A DNA stretch of 64,000 nucleotides from Sphingobium sp. EM0848 (GTDB taxonomy: Bacteria > Pseudomonadota > Alphaproteobacteria > Sphingomonadales > Sphingomonadaceae): NCBI RefSeq assembly GCF_013375555.1, contig NZ_JABXWB010000001.1, forward strand, positions 248,001 to 312,000, given 5' to 3'. The position numbers were made by a program, and so were the translations under genes. The notes under the pieces are model-generated. The model saw only the letters and a program-made list of their open reading frames with translations. It was not told the origin of the DNA and searched no databases. Positions 1-8,415 of the stretch are shown here, one piece after another (positions within the stretch are counted from its first letter, which is position 1; every line of letters starts with the position of its first letter).

Positions 1-473
1 AGATTGACGAGATACATGGAATGCACGTCCGCGAAGCGGCCGGTTGCGATACCCTCCCGGATGATGCCGCGCAGCAGCGCCAGGGCGTCGCTTGAATAGG
101 CGGCCGGATAATTTTCCGAATATGCGGCATCGGCGCAGGCCCTGAGTACGAGTCGGGCGGCCGTCGGTCGCGTGACCATGAAATCGAGCCACGCTTCGAC
201 CAGCAGCATGAGCTTTTCCCAGGGATCCGTCGCGTCCGCCAGTCGCTCATGCGTCTGCCGGATCAGGCCGACATGAATGTCGCGGGTCAGATCCTCGAAC
301 AATTCCTGCTTGTTACGGAAATAATAGAAGATCGCTGCGCGTTTGATGCCGACCGAATCCGCGATCGTCTCCAGCTTGGCGGCGTCGTAACCCTGCTCGG
401 CAAAGCATCTCTCGGCGGCGGCGAGGATGTTCTGGCGGGTTTGCTCGCCCTTGCTGAGCTTGGTTGCATGCAC
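1..473 (-). CDS. TetR/AcrR family transcriptional regulator (3' part outside window)
   Basis: The reading frame starts with GTG at 473, just downstream of an in-frame stop, and runs off the left edge after about 157 residues. The N-terminus is a typical TetR DNA-binding domain: 'TRQNILAAAERCFAEQGYD' followed by 'LETIADSVGIKRAAIFYYF', with the recognition helix ending in the YYF motif. The remaining helices form the start of the ligand-binding domain. It diverges from the DUF1214 protein at 710, and the 236-base space between them holds palindromes that suit a TetR dimer. It is therefore probably the local repressor of the 710-6394 operon. The inducer cannot be deduced, and the C-terminus is missing only because the window ends. 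Confidence 0.85.
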   Translation of the reverse strand, partial: MHATKLSKGEQTRQNILAAAERCFAEQGYDAAKLETIADSVGIKRAAIFYYFRNKQELFEDLTRDIHVGLIRQTHERLADATDPWEKLMLLVEAWLDFMVTRPTAARLVLRACADAAYSENYPAAYSSDALALLRGIIREGIATGRFADVHSMYLVN

Positions 474-528
474 GTTCGATCACTCTGCCACATAAGAGGG
501 CTGATCCATCGCACGCCGGTCCAACCCT

Positions 529-568
529 GTCAATTGACTTGCCTGAAAGTCATAAATTGCAGCAATTT
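529..568. promoter_or_regulatory. Palindromic operator candidates between divergent tetR and DUF1214 operon
   Basis: The 236-base intergenic region holds a perfect 15-base palindrome at 554-568 (AAATTGC, central A, GCAATTT) and a perfect 10-base palindrome at 529-538 (GTCAATTGAC). A weaker inverted repeat lies at 622-635. Size and position fit a TetR-family operator controlling both directions. The link to the regulator at 1-473 is inference. Confidence 0.45.
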
Positions 569-709
569 CAAAGAATGTCCAAAATTCTGACCAGCAATGT
601 GGCGATGTAGCCATTTTTCTGACTTGCGAGTAAGTAATTTAATTGATAGTGAGAGCATGACAAACGCATCGCTGGCGTTGACCGGCATGCCCATCAGGAG
701 AGTGCATCC

Positions 710-2005
710 ATGAACATCGGAGACGAGGAGGCGATGAGTTTCTCACGCCGGCATCTGCTGGCAGGGAGTGGGGGGCTCGGGGCGTTTTTGATGGCAGGAT
801 CGATCCCATCTGCTGACGCGGCGGGCATCGCGGGCGATCCCCAGATGCTGCAAGCTTTCGATGCAATGCTGGCCCGCATCGGGAAGATCGCAGAACTGGC
901 CTTTGCAAGAAGCACGGCCCGTTATCCCGATGCGCGCGCGGCAGGGCTGCTGCACATCATGAACAATATTGCGCTCGGGCTGTCGATGAATCTGCACAAT
1001 GCGGATCCGATGAATCCTGAACTGTTTCACTTTTTCGATCCGACCCGCAAGCAGGGCGGCGACAATTCCGATGCGCTGTATCTGGCGGCGGCGATCGACG
1101 GATCGCAGGAATATCGTCTCCATGGCGATCGCGGCACGGCGAAGCATTTGTCGCTCACCACCGTGGATAAGGGGCCTCCCCCCTGGGGTGGCAAAACGGG
1201 CGGCGCGTTGTACGGGCGGGACATGGTCGTCGGCGCAGACGGTCGCTTCGAGGTCATCCTGAGTGCGCGCGAACATCCCGGTAATTGGCTGAAGCTGACG
1301 CCCGATGTCTTTCGTCTGACCATTCGTCAATTCTTTGCCGACTGGGAGAATGAGCGTCCCATGACGGCGAGGATCGAACGGCTTGGCCCACCTGCGGCGC
1401 CACCCGACATGTCCGCGGACCGGATCATGGCGGCATTGGATGCAACCGTGGTCTGGATCGAGAGCACGGTTCGCTTCTGGCAGGATACGATGGACCTCTT
1501 CCGCAAGACGCCGAACCAATATGTCGATTGGCGCAAGATAACCGGCAACAAGGTCAATGCCACGCCCGGCGGCGATCCGGCCTGCTGTTACTGGCAGGTG
1601 CCCAAGGGTAAGGCGCTGATCCTGCGCGTGACGCCGCCCGCCTGCGAATATTGGAACATCGAGTTCAACAATCCCTGGTGGGAAACCAACGATTATCGAT
1701 ATCGGCATACGGGTATCAACGGTCACAGCGCCGTGCTGGAAGAGAATGGTGAACTGATCGCGGTCGTCGCGCATCAGGATCCGGGGCTGCCCAACTGGCT
1801 CGATCCCTCGGGGCACACCGAAGGCATGATGGGGCGGCGCTGGATGTTCGCCGAGAGTGCGCCGCAGATCGAGACCATGCTGGTCGATCAGACGGATATC
1901 AGGAAGCATCTGCCCAAAACGGTGAAGATAATTTCTCCGGAGGGGAGGCGGGAGCAACTCGAGCGCAAAAGGCGCGGCCTGTACCGCCGCTTCCATTGGT
2001 TCTGA
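710..2005 (+). CDS. Tat-exported DUF1214 domain protein
   Basis: The protein has 431 residues. The start is supported by AGGAGAG seven bases upstream. Residues 10-37 form a twin-arginine signal (SRRHLLAG, a hydrophobic stretch, then SADAAG), so the protein is probably exported folded to the periplasm. The rest resembles the DUF1214 family, with blocks such as 'RKQGGDNSDALY', 'RQFFADWENE' and 'DPGLPNWLDPSGH'. It is clearly paralogous to the protein at 9759, which has no signal peptide. The biochemical role of the family is unknown, but in sphingomonads such genes occur beside TonB receptors and Rieske oxygenases of hydrophobic-compound catabolism. Here it is the first gene of the 710-6394 operon, 27 bases before a TonB receptor. 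Confidence 0.8.
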   Translation: MNIGDEEAMSFSRRHLLAGSGGLGAFLMAGSIPSADAAGIAGDPQMLQAFDAMLARIGKIAELAFARSTARYPDARAAGLLHIMNNIALGLSMNLHNADPMNPELFHFFDPTRKQGGDNSDALYLAAAIDGSQEYRLHGDRGTAKHLSLTTVDKGPPPWGGKTGGALYGRDMVVGADGRFEVILSAREHPGNWLKLTPDVFRLTIRQFFADWENERPMTARIERLGPPAAPPDMSADRIMAALDATVVWIESTVRFWQDTMDLFRKTPNQYVDWRKITGNKVNATPGGDPACCYWQVPKGKALILRVTPPACEYWNIEFNNPWWETNDYRYRHTGINGHSAVLEENGELIAVVAHQDPGLPNWLDPSGHTEGMMGRRWMFAESAPQIETMLVDQTDIRKHLPKTVKIISPEGRREQLERKRRGLYRRFHWF

Positions 2006-2032
2006 GCAGTAAATGATGTGGGGAGAGGGAAA

Positions 2033-4171
2033 ATGAAATATTCAGCAATTCTATTGGCATCGGTGGCATTGACATCGGCCGCACAGGCGCAGGAAAGCAA
2101 GGACGAGAGTCAAGGCCAGAGCCTTCAGGAAATCATCGTCACGGCGCAGAAGCGCTCTGAGTCACTGCAGGACACGCCGATCTCGATCGTTGCGCTCGAC
2201 AGTGCCGCGCTGGAATCCAAGCGTATCGCTTCGCTGACAGATATCGCTTCGGGGGTTCCCAATCTTCAGCTTTCGCCGCATCCGAACAGCTCTGTGTCGG
2301 TTCGGCCGATCATTCGTGGCGTGGGCGAACTGTCCAATGTGGTCACGCGCGATTCCCCCAACGCCATCTATGTCGATGGCGTTTATGTGGGACGCACCCA
2401 GGGCCTGGGAACCGATCTCGCCGAACTGGAGCGGATCGAGGTGCTTCGCGGGCCGCAGGGCACGCTGTACGGGCGCAACGCGACCGGCGGCGCGATCAGT
2501 TTCATCACGAAGGCGCCTGAACTGGGCGAAACCTGGATCAAGCAGGATCTGGGGATCGGCAATTTCGATCAGTTCCGGGCGCGGACGATCGTCAACCTCG
2601 GCTTCGGCGACAAGGCCGCGTTCCAGATTTCCTACCTTAAAAATCAGAAGGACGGATTTGTCCGTAACCTTGGCACCGGTTCGTCCCGCTTTGGTGACAT
2701 CGACCGCGATGCCGTCCGTGCGGCGCTGCTCTGGAAGCCGACCGATGCTCTCGAAGTGCGTTATACCTACGATTCCGCATGGATAAATGACACATCTCCC
2801 TTCATTCAGATGGTGCCCCTTTATCCGGGCGAGGTGCAGCGGGTACGACAGAGCAACGCCGCCGTTCGCAATTTCCAGCCCAATGACACACAGGTCCAGG
2901 GTCATAATCTGACGCTGTCCTGGGACGTTGGTGACGACCTCACGGTGAAGTCGATCACCGGCTACCGCAGACTCAATTCATTCGAATATCAGGATTATCA
3001 CAGCGGCGTTCTGGGGGCTTTCCCTATCTTCACCGTCAGTGACCGGGTCAATCAGGAACAGTTTACGCAGGAATTGCAACTGATCGGGAGCGCCTTCGAC
3101 AAACGGCTCAAATATGTCGCCGGGCTTTATTATTTCACTGAAAATGGTGACGGCTTCAACCGGTCGGTGACGCCTGGCGGCGGCTCTACCAGTGCGGTCG
3201 AATTCGACAATAAAGCCTATGCCGTCTTTGGTCAGGCGACCTATACGCCTGCGATCCTCGACGACCGGTTGCATATCACCGCAGGGGCGCGCTGGTCCAA
3301 GGACAAGCGCGACGCCACGCTGGTGAAAACCAACTTTGCCGGTACGGCGCCAGGTGTCGTCGTCATCAACAATCGCGGTCGCCGCAGCTTCGATGATTTC
3401 GCTCCGACGCTCACCCTGGCTTTCGACATCAATCGCGACGTGAACATCTATGCCAAGGTCGCCAAGGGTTACAAGACGGGCGGGTTCAACCCGTCGGCCT
3501 CCTCGGCCGCGACTTTTGCTCGCGGATTTGGGCCGGAAACGCTGGTTTCCTATGAAATGGGTCTGAAGTCCGAATTCTTCGATCGGCGCGTGCGCTTCAA
3601 TCTTGCCGCCTTCTATAACGACTATAAGGATATTCAGCTTAACGTCCTTGATCCGGTCAACCCACGCGTCAATGACGTCCTCAATGCTGGTAAGGCGCGG
3701 ATTCAGGGTCTGGAAGCGGATATTTCCGCACGCGTCTTCCGGGGTATGACGTTGTCCGCTTCTTATGGCTATGTCGATCCCAAGTATAAGAAGGTCGTCG
3801 ATTTCAACGGCAACGACGTCACCAGCGCTTTCCATTTCACGAACGCGCCCAAGAACAGCTTCACGCTGGCGGCTGACTATGCGTCTCCCCTGACGCCGAT
3901 CGGCAAGTTCGACGCCAACGTGAACTATGCCTGGCAGGACCGCTATTTCGCGATTGCGAATGACCCGCGGTACATCGTCCGGTCGAACGGCCTGCTCGGC
4001 GCCCGTCTCGGACTGTCCGAAATACCGGGGCTGAAGGACGTGAAGCTGGCGGTCTGGGGCCGCAATCTGACGAACCGCAGCTATTACGCCGCCTCTTTCC
4101 CCGCAGGCGTTCCAAGCGCCATCTTCGGCGAACCGCGGACCTATGGACTCGACGTCAGCGTAAAATTCTGA
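2033..4171 (+). CDS. TonB-dependent outer membrane receptor
   Basis: The protein has 712 residues. The ATG at 2033 follows a GGGGAGAGGG ribosome site and opens a signal peptide (MKYSAILLASVALTSAAQA); an earlier in-frame ATG at 2018 is less likely. A TonB-box-like segment 'EIIVTAQKR' follows. The plug domain has the 'VLRGPQGTLYGRNATGGAI' signature, and the 22-strand barrel ends in a C-terminal phenylalanine (VSVKF). The family takes up siderophores, cobalamin or hydrophobic organic compounds using TonB energy. Grouped with DUF1214, Rieske and OYE genes and no iron-uptake genes, it probably imports the substrate that these enzymes degrade, which is inference. Confidence 0.92.
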   Translation: MKYSAILLASVALTSAAQAQESKDESQGQSLQEIIVTAQKRSESLQDTPISIVALDSAALESKRIASLTDIASGVPNLQLSPHPNSSVSVRPIIRGVGELSNVVTRDSPNAIYVDGVYVGRTQGLGTDLAELERIEVLRGPQGTLYGRNATGGAISFITKAPELGETWIKQDLGIGNFDQFRARTIVNLGFGDKAAFQISYLKNQKDGFVRNLGTGSSRFGDIDRDAVRAALLWKPTDALEVRYTYDSAWINDTSPFIQMVPLYPGEVQRVRQSNAAVRNFQPNDTQVQGHNLTLSWDVGDDLTVKSITGYRRLNSFEYQDYHSGVLGAFPIFTVSDRVNQEQFTQELQLIGSAFDKRLKYVAGLYYFTENGDGFNRSVTPGGGSTSAVEFDNKAYAVFGQATYTPAILDDRLHITAGARWSKDKRDATLVKTNFAGTAPGVVVINNRGRRSFDDFAPTLTLAFDINRDVNIYAKVAKGYKTGGFNPSASSAATFARGFGPETLVSYEMGLKSEFFDRRVRFNLAAFYNDYKDIQLNVLDPVNPRVNDVLNAGKARIQGLEADISARVFRGMTLSASYGYVDPKYKKVVDFNGNDVTSAFHFTNAPKNSFTLAADYASPLTPIGKFDANVNYAWQDRYFAIANDPRYIVRSNGLLGARLGLSEIPGLKDVKLAVWGRNLTNRSYYAASFPAGVPSAIFGEPRTYGLDVSVKF

Positions 4172-4178
4172 CGCATCG

Positions 4179-4220
4179 CCGGCGCGCGGGTGCGCGCCGG
4201 CCACTGCCCCGCATTGCGGG
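4179..4220 (+). other. Two hairpins between TonB receptor and Rieske gene
   Basis: Right after the receptor stop there is a 9-bp perfect stem (CCGGCGCGC, loop GGGT, GCGCGCCGG; 4179-4200), then a 5-bp stem CCCGC-ATT-GCGGG (4208-4220). Neither has a T-tract, so they look like mRNA-processing or partial-termination hairpins inside an operon rather than a full terminator. Confidence 0.45.
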
Positions 4221-4235
4221 AAAGGAAAAATGAAA

Positions 4236-5318
4236 ATGGCTCAAACAGCGGACTATGGCCTGGGCGAATTTGCCTATCCGCGCGGCTGGTTCATGGTCGC
4301 GGCATCCGATGAACTCCAGGGGGGGCCACTCGCGCTTCGCTATTTTGGGCAGGATATGGTGCTGTACCGGGGGCAAAGCGGCCGCGTTGTGCTGATGGAT
4401 GCCTATTGCCCGCATATGGGCACGCATCTTGCCTACAGCAGCACCTCCTATATCGTCCGCGACGGCGTGCAGATCGACGGAGATTCGATCCGCTGCCCTT
4501 ATCATGGCTGGCGCTTTGGGCCTGACGGCCGATGCGACGAGATTCCCTATTCGCCCGCGCCCATCCCCAAGGCGGCGTGCATTCCGACCTGGCCCGTTGC
4601 CGAGCGCGCGGGATGCGTGTTCGTCTGGCATGATCCCGAGGGCGGCGCGCCCGATTATGATCTGCCGGCCTTCGCCGAATGGGACGATCCGCAATGGGCC
4701 AACTGGACCATTGATCAGCTGGGCGAGCTGCCCTGCCATCCGATGGAGATCGTCGATAATATCGGTGACAAGGCGCATCTTGAGCCGATCCATGGCAGCA
4801 TCGACATCCAACTCTTCGAAAATGTCTTCGAAGACCATGTCGTCTGGCAATATCTGCGCGCTGGCCATCGCACGCTTGCCGGAGACGACGGCGATGTTAT
4901 GGTCAACGACACCTCCTATACCGGCCCCGGCATCCTCCAGTCCTGGATGAAGGGCGAATTTCCTTCGATCATGCTGTTCTGCCATACGCCGGTCGACGAA
5001 AATCGCGTCAAGCTGTGGCACGGCCTCACCGTGAAATCGGCCGAAGCCGAGGCCAGCCCGGAAACGATCGCGGCCATGCGCCCCTATCAGGAGGCCAGTT
5101 GCGCCGCCCTGTCGCAGGATGTCGAGGTGTGGGGCCGCAAACGCCCCTGCATCAACCCCATGGCGGTGCAGGGGGACGGGCCTTTCGGCAAGGTGCGCAT
5201 CTGGTACAGACAGTTCTTCAATCCGCGCGCGCGTGCCGGAGAGTTTCAGAAACGCGTCAATGGCAAGGTCGTGACGAAGGGTACGGTCGAGGCCCCCTGG
5301 CCCGAGGCGGTCGCATGA
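4236..5318 (+). CDS. Rieske non-haem iron oxygenase, KshA-like
   Basis: The protein has 360 residues from ATG 4236. An alternative ATG at 4230 adds two codons, but 4236 matches the N-terminus of the paralogue at 12207 (MATTAEYNLGEF) and sits well behind AAAGGA. The Rieske [2Fe-2S] ligands are C58-P-H60 and C87-P-Y-H90, and the mononuclear iron motif is D178-x2-H181-x4-H186. The order of motifs and the 'VFVWHDPEG' block resemble the oxygenase component of 3-ketosteroid 9-alpha-hydroxylase (KshA). The loop between the two cluster motifs is 26 residues, versus about 16 in KshA. A reductase partner is not encoded nearby. It overlaps the following OYE gene by ATGA. The substrate is unknown; a steroid or terpenoid is plausible. 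Confidence 0.88.
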   Translation: MAQTADYGLGEFAYPRGWFMVAASDELQGGPLALRYFGQDMVLYRGQSGRVVLMDAYCPHMGTHLAYSSTSYIVRDGVQIDGDSIRCPYHGWRFGPDGRCDEIPYSPAPIPKAACIPTWPVAERAGCVFVWHDPEGGAPDYDLPAFAEWDDPQWANWTIDQLGELPCHPMEIVDNIGDKAHLEPIHGSIDIQLFENVFEDHVVWQYLRAGHRTLAGDDGDVMVNDTSYTGPGILQSWMKGEFPSIMLFCHTPVDENRVKLWHGLTVKSAEAEASPETIAAMRPYQEASCAALSQDVEVWGRKRPCINPMAVQGDGPFGKVRIWYRQFFNPRARAGEFQKRVNGKVVTKGTVEAPWPEAVA

Positions 5319-6394
5319 GCATGGCGACGCTATTCGATCCCGTATCGCTGGGTGATATCGCGCTTGCCAATCGCATCGTCATGGCGCCGATGACGCGGAG
5401 CCGGGCAGGCGAGGGGGACGTGCCCACCGCCCTCATGACCGAATATTACCGCCAGCGCGCCTCGGCGGGTCTTATCATCACCGAAGGAACGCAGCCGAGC
5501 GCCGATGGCAAGGGCTATATGCGCACGCCGGGTATTCATAGCGATGCCCAGATCGCGGGATGGCGGGCCGTGACCGACGCCGTCCATGGTGAAGGCGGCC
5601 GGATCGTGTTGCAGGTCATGCATTGCGGCCGGATTGGAAGCACGCTCAACAAGGCGCCCGGCACGCGAACTGTCGCGCCGTCCGCGATCCGTGCGAAGGG
5701 CGAAATCGTGACCGAAACGGGGATGATGGCGTTCGACGCGCCGCATGCGCTCGAACTGCACGAAATCCCTCAGGTGATAGAAGAGTTCGCGCAGGCGACG
5801 CGCAACGCACTCGCCGCCGGTTTCGATGGGGTCGAACTGCATTGCACCAGCGGCTATCTGCCGGCCCAGTTCCTGTCATCGGGAAGCAATCAGCGCACCG
5901 ACGGCTATGGCGGGAGCGCAGCCAACCGCATCCGCTTCGTCGTGGAGACAGTCGAGGCGATGGCGGCAGTGAGCGGTGCGGGGCGCGTCGGTTTCCGCAT
6001 CTGCCCCGGCAATCCCTTCAACGACATCTGGGACGAGAATCCGGCGGAGACTTACGGCGCCTTGCTGGAAGCGCTCTCGTCGCAAGGGCTCGCCTATCTG
6101 CATCTGATCGATGTCGCCAATCCGCAGGTGGACAGTCTTGACCTTGCCAAGAGGCATTGGCGAGGGAGCTTGATCCTCAATGAAGGCATGACGCGCGCGC
6201 GCGCTGAGGCGCTGCTTGCGGATAACATGGCGCACGCCTTCTCGTTCGGGCGCCCCTTCATCGCCAATCCCGATCTCGTCAGCCGTCTTGAACGTGACAT
6301 CGCCTTGGCCGATTTCGACCCTTCAACGCTCTATGCGCCTGGGCCTGAAGGCTATGTCGATTATCCTCCTGCATCTGCTGCACAGATGAGCTGA
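5315..6394 (+). CDS. Old yellow enzyme-family NADH:flavin oxidoreductase
   Basis: The protein has 359 residues; its start overlaps the stop of the Rieske gene (ATGA), so the two are translationally coupled. It is a single TIM barrel of the OYE/N-ethylmaleimide reductase type: 'NRIVMAPMTRSRAG' near the N-terminus and 'NQRTDGYGGS' after the active site. These FMN enzymes reduce activated C=C bonds of enones or related electrophiles. The active-site stretch reads H176-C-T-S179-G-Y181. His176 and the proton-donating Tyr181 are kept, but the usual second His/Asn is Ser179. With a KshA-like oxygenase, a steroid or terpenoid enone is a reasonable substrate guess. The class is sure; the substrate is not. 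Confidence 0.88.
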   Translation: MSMATLFDPVSLGDIALANRIVMAPMTRSRAGEGDVPTALMTEYYRQRASAGLIITEGTQPSADGKGYMRTPGIHSDAQIAGWRAVTDAVHGEGGRIVLQVMHCGRIGSTLNKAPGTRTVAPSAIRAKGEIVTETGMMAFDAPHALELHEIPQVIEEFAQATRNALAAGFDGVELHCTSGYLPAQFLSSGSNQRTDGYGGSAANRIRFVVETVEAMAAVSGAGRVGFRICPGNPFNDIWDENPAETYGALLEALSSQGLAYLHLIDVANPQVDSLDLAKRHWRGSLILNEGMTRARAEALLADNMAHAFSFGRPFIANPDLVSRLERDIALADFDPSTLYAPGPEGYVDYPPASAAQMS

Positions 6395-6449
6395 GCGTCG
6401 GAATATTTTCAGAGGCGGAAATTTTCTCCCTTCCGCTGGCTGATCCTGA

Positions 6450-6480
6450 CCCTGGGGCGATGAAGGGGGAAGCCCCAGGG
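6450..6480 (+). terminator. Terminator-like hairpin after the OYE gene
   Basis: A 9-bp perfect stem (CCCTGGGGC / GCCCCAGGG) with a 13-base loop lies 56 bases after the OYE stop. It is followed by TGCTCTTTGCGTTTC rather than a clean T-run, so it is a weak intrinsic terminator. Confidence 0.5.
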
Positions 6481-6705
6481 TGCTCTTTGCGTTTCAAGCG
6501 CACTGCGTCTGACGACGAATTCGCGAAGGCTGAGCAGGCGCGCGGCAAGATTATTACGAAGGTGGCGAATACGACGTTCGATGAATATCACCGAATTGTT
6601 CACCAATGACCTCCGGGATTCGCTGTATCAGAGGCAAAGGGATAGCGCCGGATGGGCGTTGTCGTTTTACCATTGGTGTCTACGCTACCTGACATTGCCA
6701 TCAAC

Positions 6706-6812
6706 TTAGAGCATTTTCTAGTCAGATGGGATCATCTGACGACTCGGAAAATGTGGAAAACAAAAGACAATCTGAGCATAATCCGATCCAATCCGATCGG
6801 ATTATGCTCTAG
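6706..6812. repeat. RIME-like palindromic mosaic element, copy 1
   Basis: The element begins TTAGAGCATTTT and ends GCTCTAG. Its first half is a hairpin (GTCAGATG-GGAT-CATCTGAC, 6721-6740) inside a CATTTT/AAAATG outer stem. Its second half is a 15-bp perfect inverted repeat (GAGCATAATCCGATC, six-base loop, complement; 6774-6809). The same two-hairpin layout and end sequences recur at 44830-44961 with different stems. This is the pattern of alphaproteobacterial intergenic mosaic elements (RIME-type), named here by resemblance only. Confidence 0.6.
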
Positions 6813-6887
6813 TGCGCGGGCGTGCGACGAGAAGAAGACGGAAGGCGCACCGTGGCCGGCGCCGCAGTGCCGATATGCACATATTAT

Positions 6888-7940
6888 CTAACTGTGATGG
6901 CTCTTTCGGTATCTGGAAGGACTCATGCCCGTCCATTGCTTGAACTGCTGCCGGAAGCTATTGATATCGCGAAAGCCAGAACCGATGGCGACTTCTTCTA
7001 TGGATATTCGTTTTTGCCGTAGGAGGTTCGCTGCGGCTTCGCGCCGCGCCGCTGCTTTGAGAGCGCGTATTGTTAATCCTTCGTCTGCCAGATAGCGACG
7101 AATGGTGCTGACGCTCCGACCTGTCATTCGAGCAAGTTCGGACAGGGACGGCACCCTATTGTCCCGTACCAGATGAGTTGTGTAAACGGCACGGATGCGG
7201 TCGTGCAGCGCGACGCCGCTTGGATTTTCCGCCAGGAAATCGAACGGAAATTCGGTTAGAAGCTTGTCCAGCTCCAGAGGCGTTCGAAGGACCGGCATGT
7301 CGAGGAAGTTTTTCGGGAACGAAATCCTGTTATTTTCGGACCCAAATTCTATTTCTCCCTTGAAGAAATCATTGACCGGATCGTTGGCGTAGTTCGGGCT
7401 ATAGAAGAGCTCGACATGAAAATAGGAGTTGCTCATCCCAATGAGCCAGCTGTAGAATCTTGTGAAAAATGAAACGCCTGCAAGATCGGACAGAAAGGTC
7501 CCAAAATTTTTGCGCCTTCGCATGGTATCCATCGTCAATATTGCGACCTGATCGTCGGTATCCAATTGCAGATGTGCCAATTTGTCGCCACGCGTTCCGA
7601 AAAACTGTATCTGCCGGTCGATCACATCCTTGAATGTACGGCAATTGATAACGCAATGGCACATCAACCGAAATTCGTCGGGATGCATTCTGGGACGGCT
7701 GTCAAGCTGGCTCGAATGCATGCCGATCGTGACAACACATTCGCGATAGATCGCGGTCAAATCCCCATGGGACACATGTTTGACATTGCCAGCGAGCAAA
7801 TCGAGATAATTGAAAGGTGCGCCGGCACCCGATAAAATCGCATCAGGGCGGCCACCCACGCGCTCGATCTTGCTGAGCAGTTCGATAACGCTTTGGCTTG
7901 CCGTGTCAGCTTTGGCTGGCGCCTTTCCTGATGCTTTCAT
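6888..7940 (-). CDS. AraC family transcriptional regulator (OruR/ArgR-like)
   Basis: The protein has 350 residues from ATG 7940, which follows an AGG-containing site; the frame stays open to 8060, but that extension has no good start. The N-terminal 200 residues resemble the arabinose-binding-like domain (PF12625) of OruR-type regulators. The C-terminus is a classical AraC double helix-turn-helix: 'LSELARMTGRSVSTIRRYL' and 'IEEVAIGSGFRDINSFRQQF', ending 'WTGMSPSRYR'. It diverges from the sulfotransferase gene, so it probably activates the 8416-10940 genes in response to a small effector. Confidence 0.88.
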   Translation of the reverse strand: MKASGKAPAKADTASQSVIELLSKIERVGGRPDAILSGAGAPFNYLDLLAGNVKHVSHGDLTAIYRECVVTIGMHSSQLDSRPRMHPDEFRLMCHCVINCRTFKDVIDRQIQFFGTRGDKLAHLQLDTDDQVAILTMDTMRRRKNFGTFLSDLAGVSFFTRFYSWLIGMSNSYFHVELFYSPNYANDPVNDFFKGEIEFGSENNRISFPKNFLDMPVLRTPLELDKLLTEFPFDFLAENPSGVALHDRIRAVYTTHLVRDNRVPSLSELARMTGRSVSTIRRYLADEGLTIRALKAAARREAAANLLRQKRISIEEVAIGSGFRDINSFRQQFKQWTGMSPSRYRKSHHS

Positions 7941-8415
7941 GTCGCCTGTCTGAACAAATAACCATGGGAAACTGAATATAATCTCTTTCTCCAGCGAGGC
8001 AACGAGGCCTCGACCCGTGGTGACGCCGCTCGATCCGTCCGCACGGCGTGGCCCGGACATATCTCGTTCACCCGCAACCCACGCTCAGCAAAGACACGCG
8101 CATCACCTTGAACTTCCAAGTCGTTTCGCTGTCGCCATCCGTACAAGCCAACGTCATCGTCTCGTGTGATAGTGCCCAGTGGCGGCGAAACAAATCGGAT
8201 TACTGATCAAATATACATGGATTTATGGTCATACGCCATTGCTCTGGCGCGAGTGACCCCGTGCCGGGCCGAGAGAAGAAGGGATAGGCATGATCAAAAA
8301 CCACAGTAAATTTGCTCGAAAACCGCGTTCGCTTTCGGTCTCGTCGCGCTAGATTGCGTGCATGAGATGGCGGCGCGTCCGAGCGATCGCCGGTGATGCC
8401 AAAGAGAGCAAGGCA
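7941..8415. other. Divergent promoter region, AraC regulator / sulfotransferase
   Basis: These 475 bases separate two divergent genes and must contain both promoters. I see no convincing -35/-10 pair or strong palindrome. An AT-rich patch around 8195-8230 is the likeliest promoter location. Confidence 0.35.

Larger units (their letters stand above)
6395..6887. other. Non-coding stretch between convergent OYE and AraC genes
   Basis: It holds a terminator-like hairpin (6450-6480), a mosaic palindromic repeat (6706-6812), and a possible 49-codon frame at 6460-6609 on the plus strand. That frame has a protein-like composition (for example 'FKRTASDDEFAKAEQARGK') but no recognised family and a poor ribosome site. 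It may be the relic of a lost gene. Nothing else is supported. Confidence 0.5.

Noticed and set aside
743..1996. A 417-codon minus-strand frame
   Set aside because: Antisense of the DUF1214 gene, whose Tat signal and paralogue at 9759 prove the plus-strand reading.
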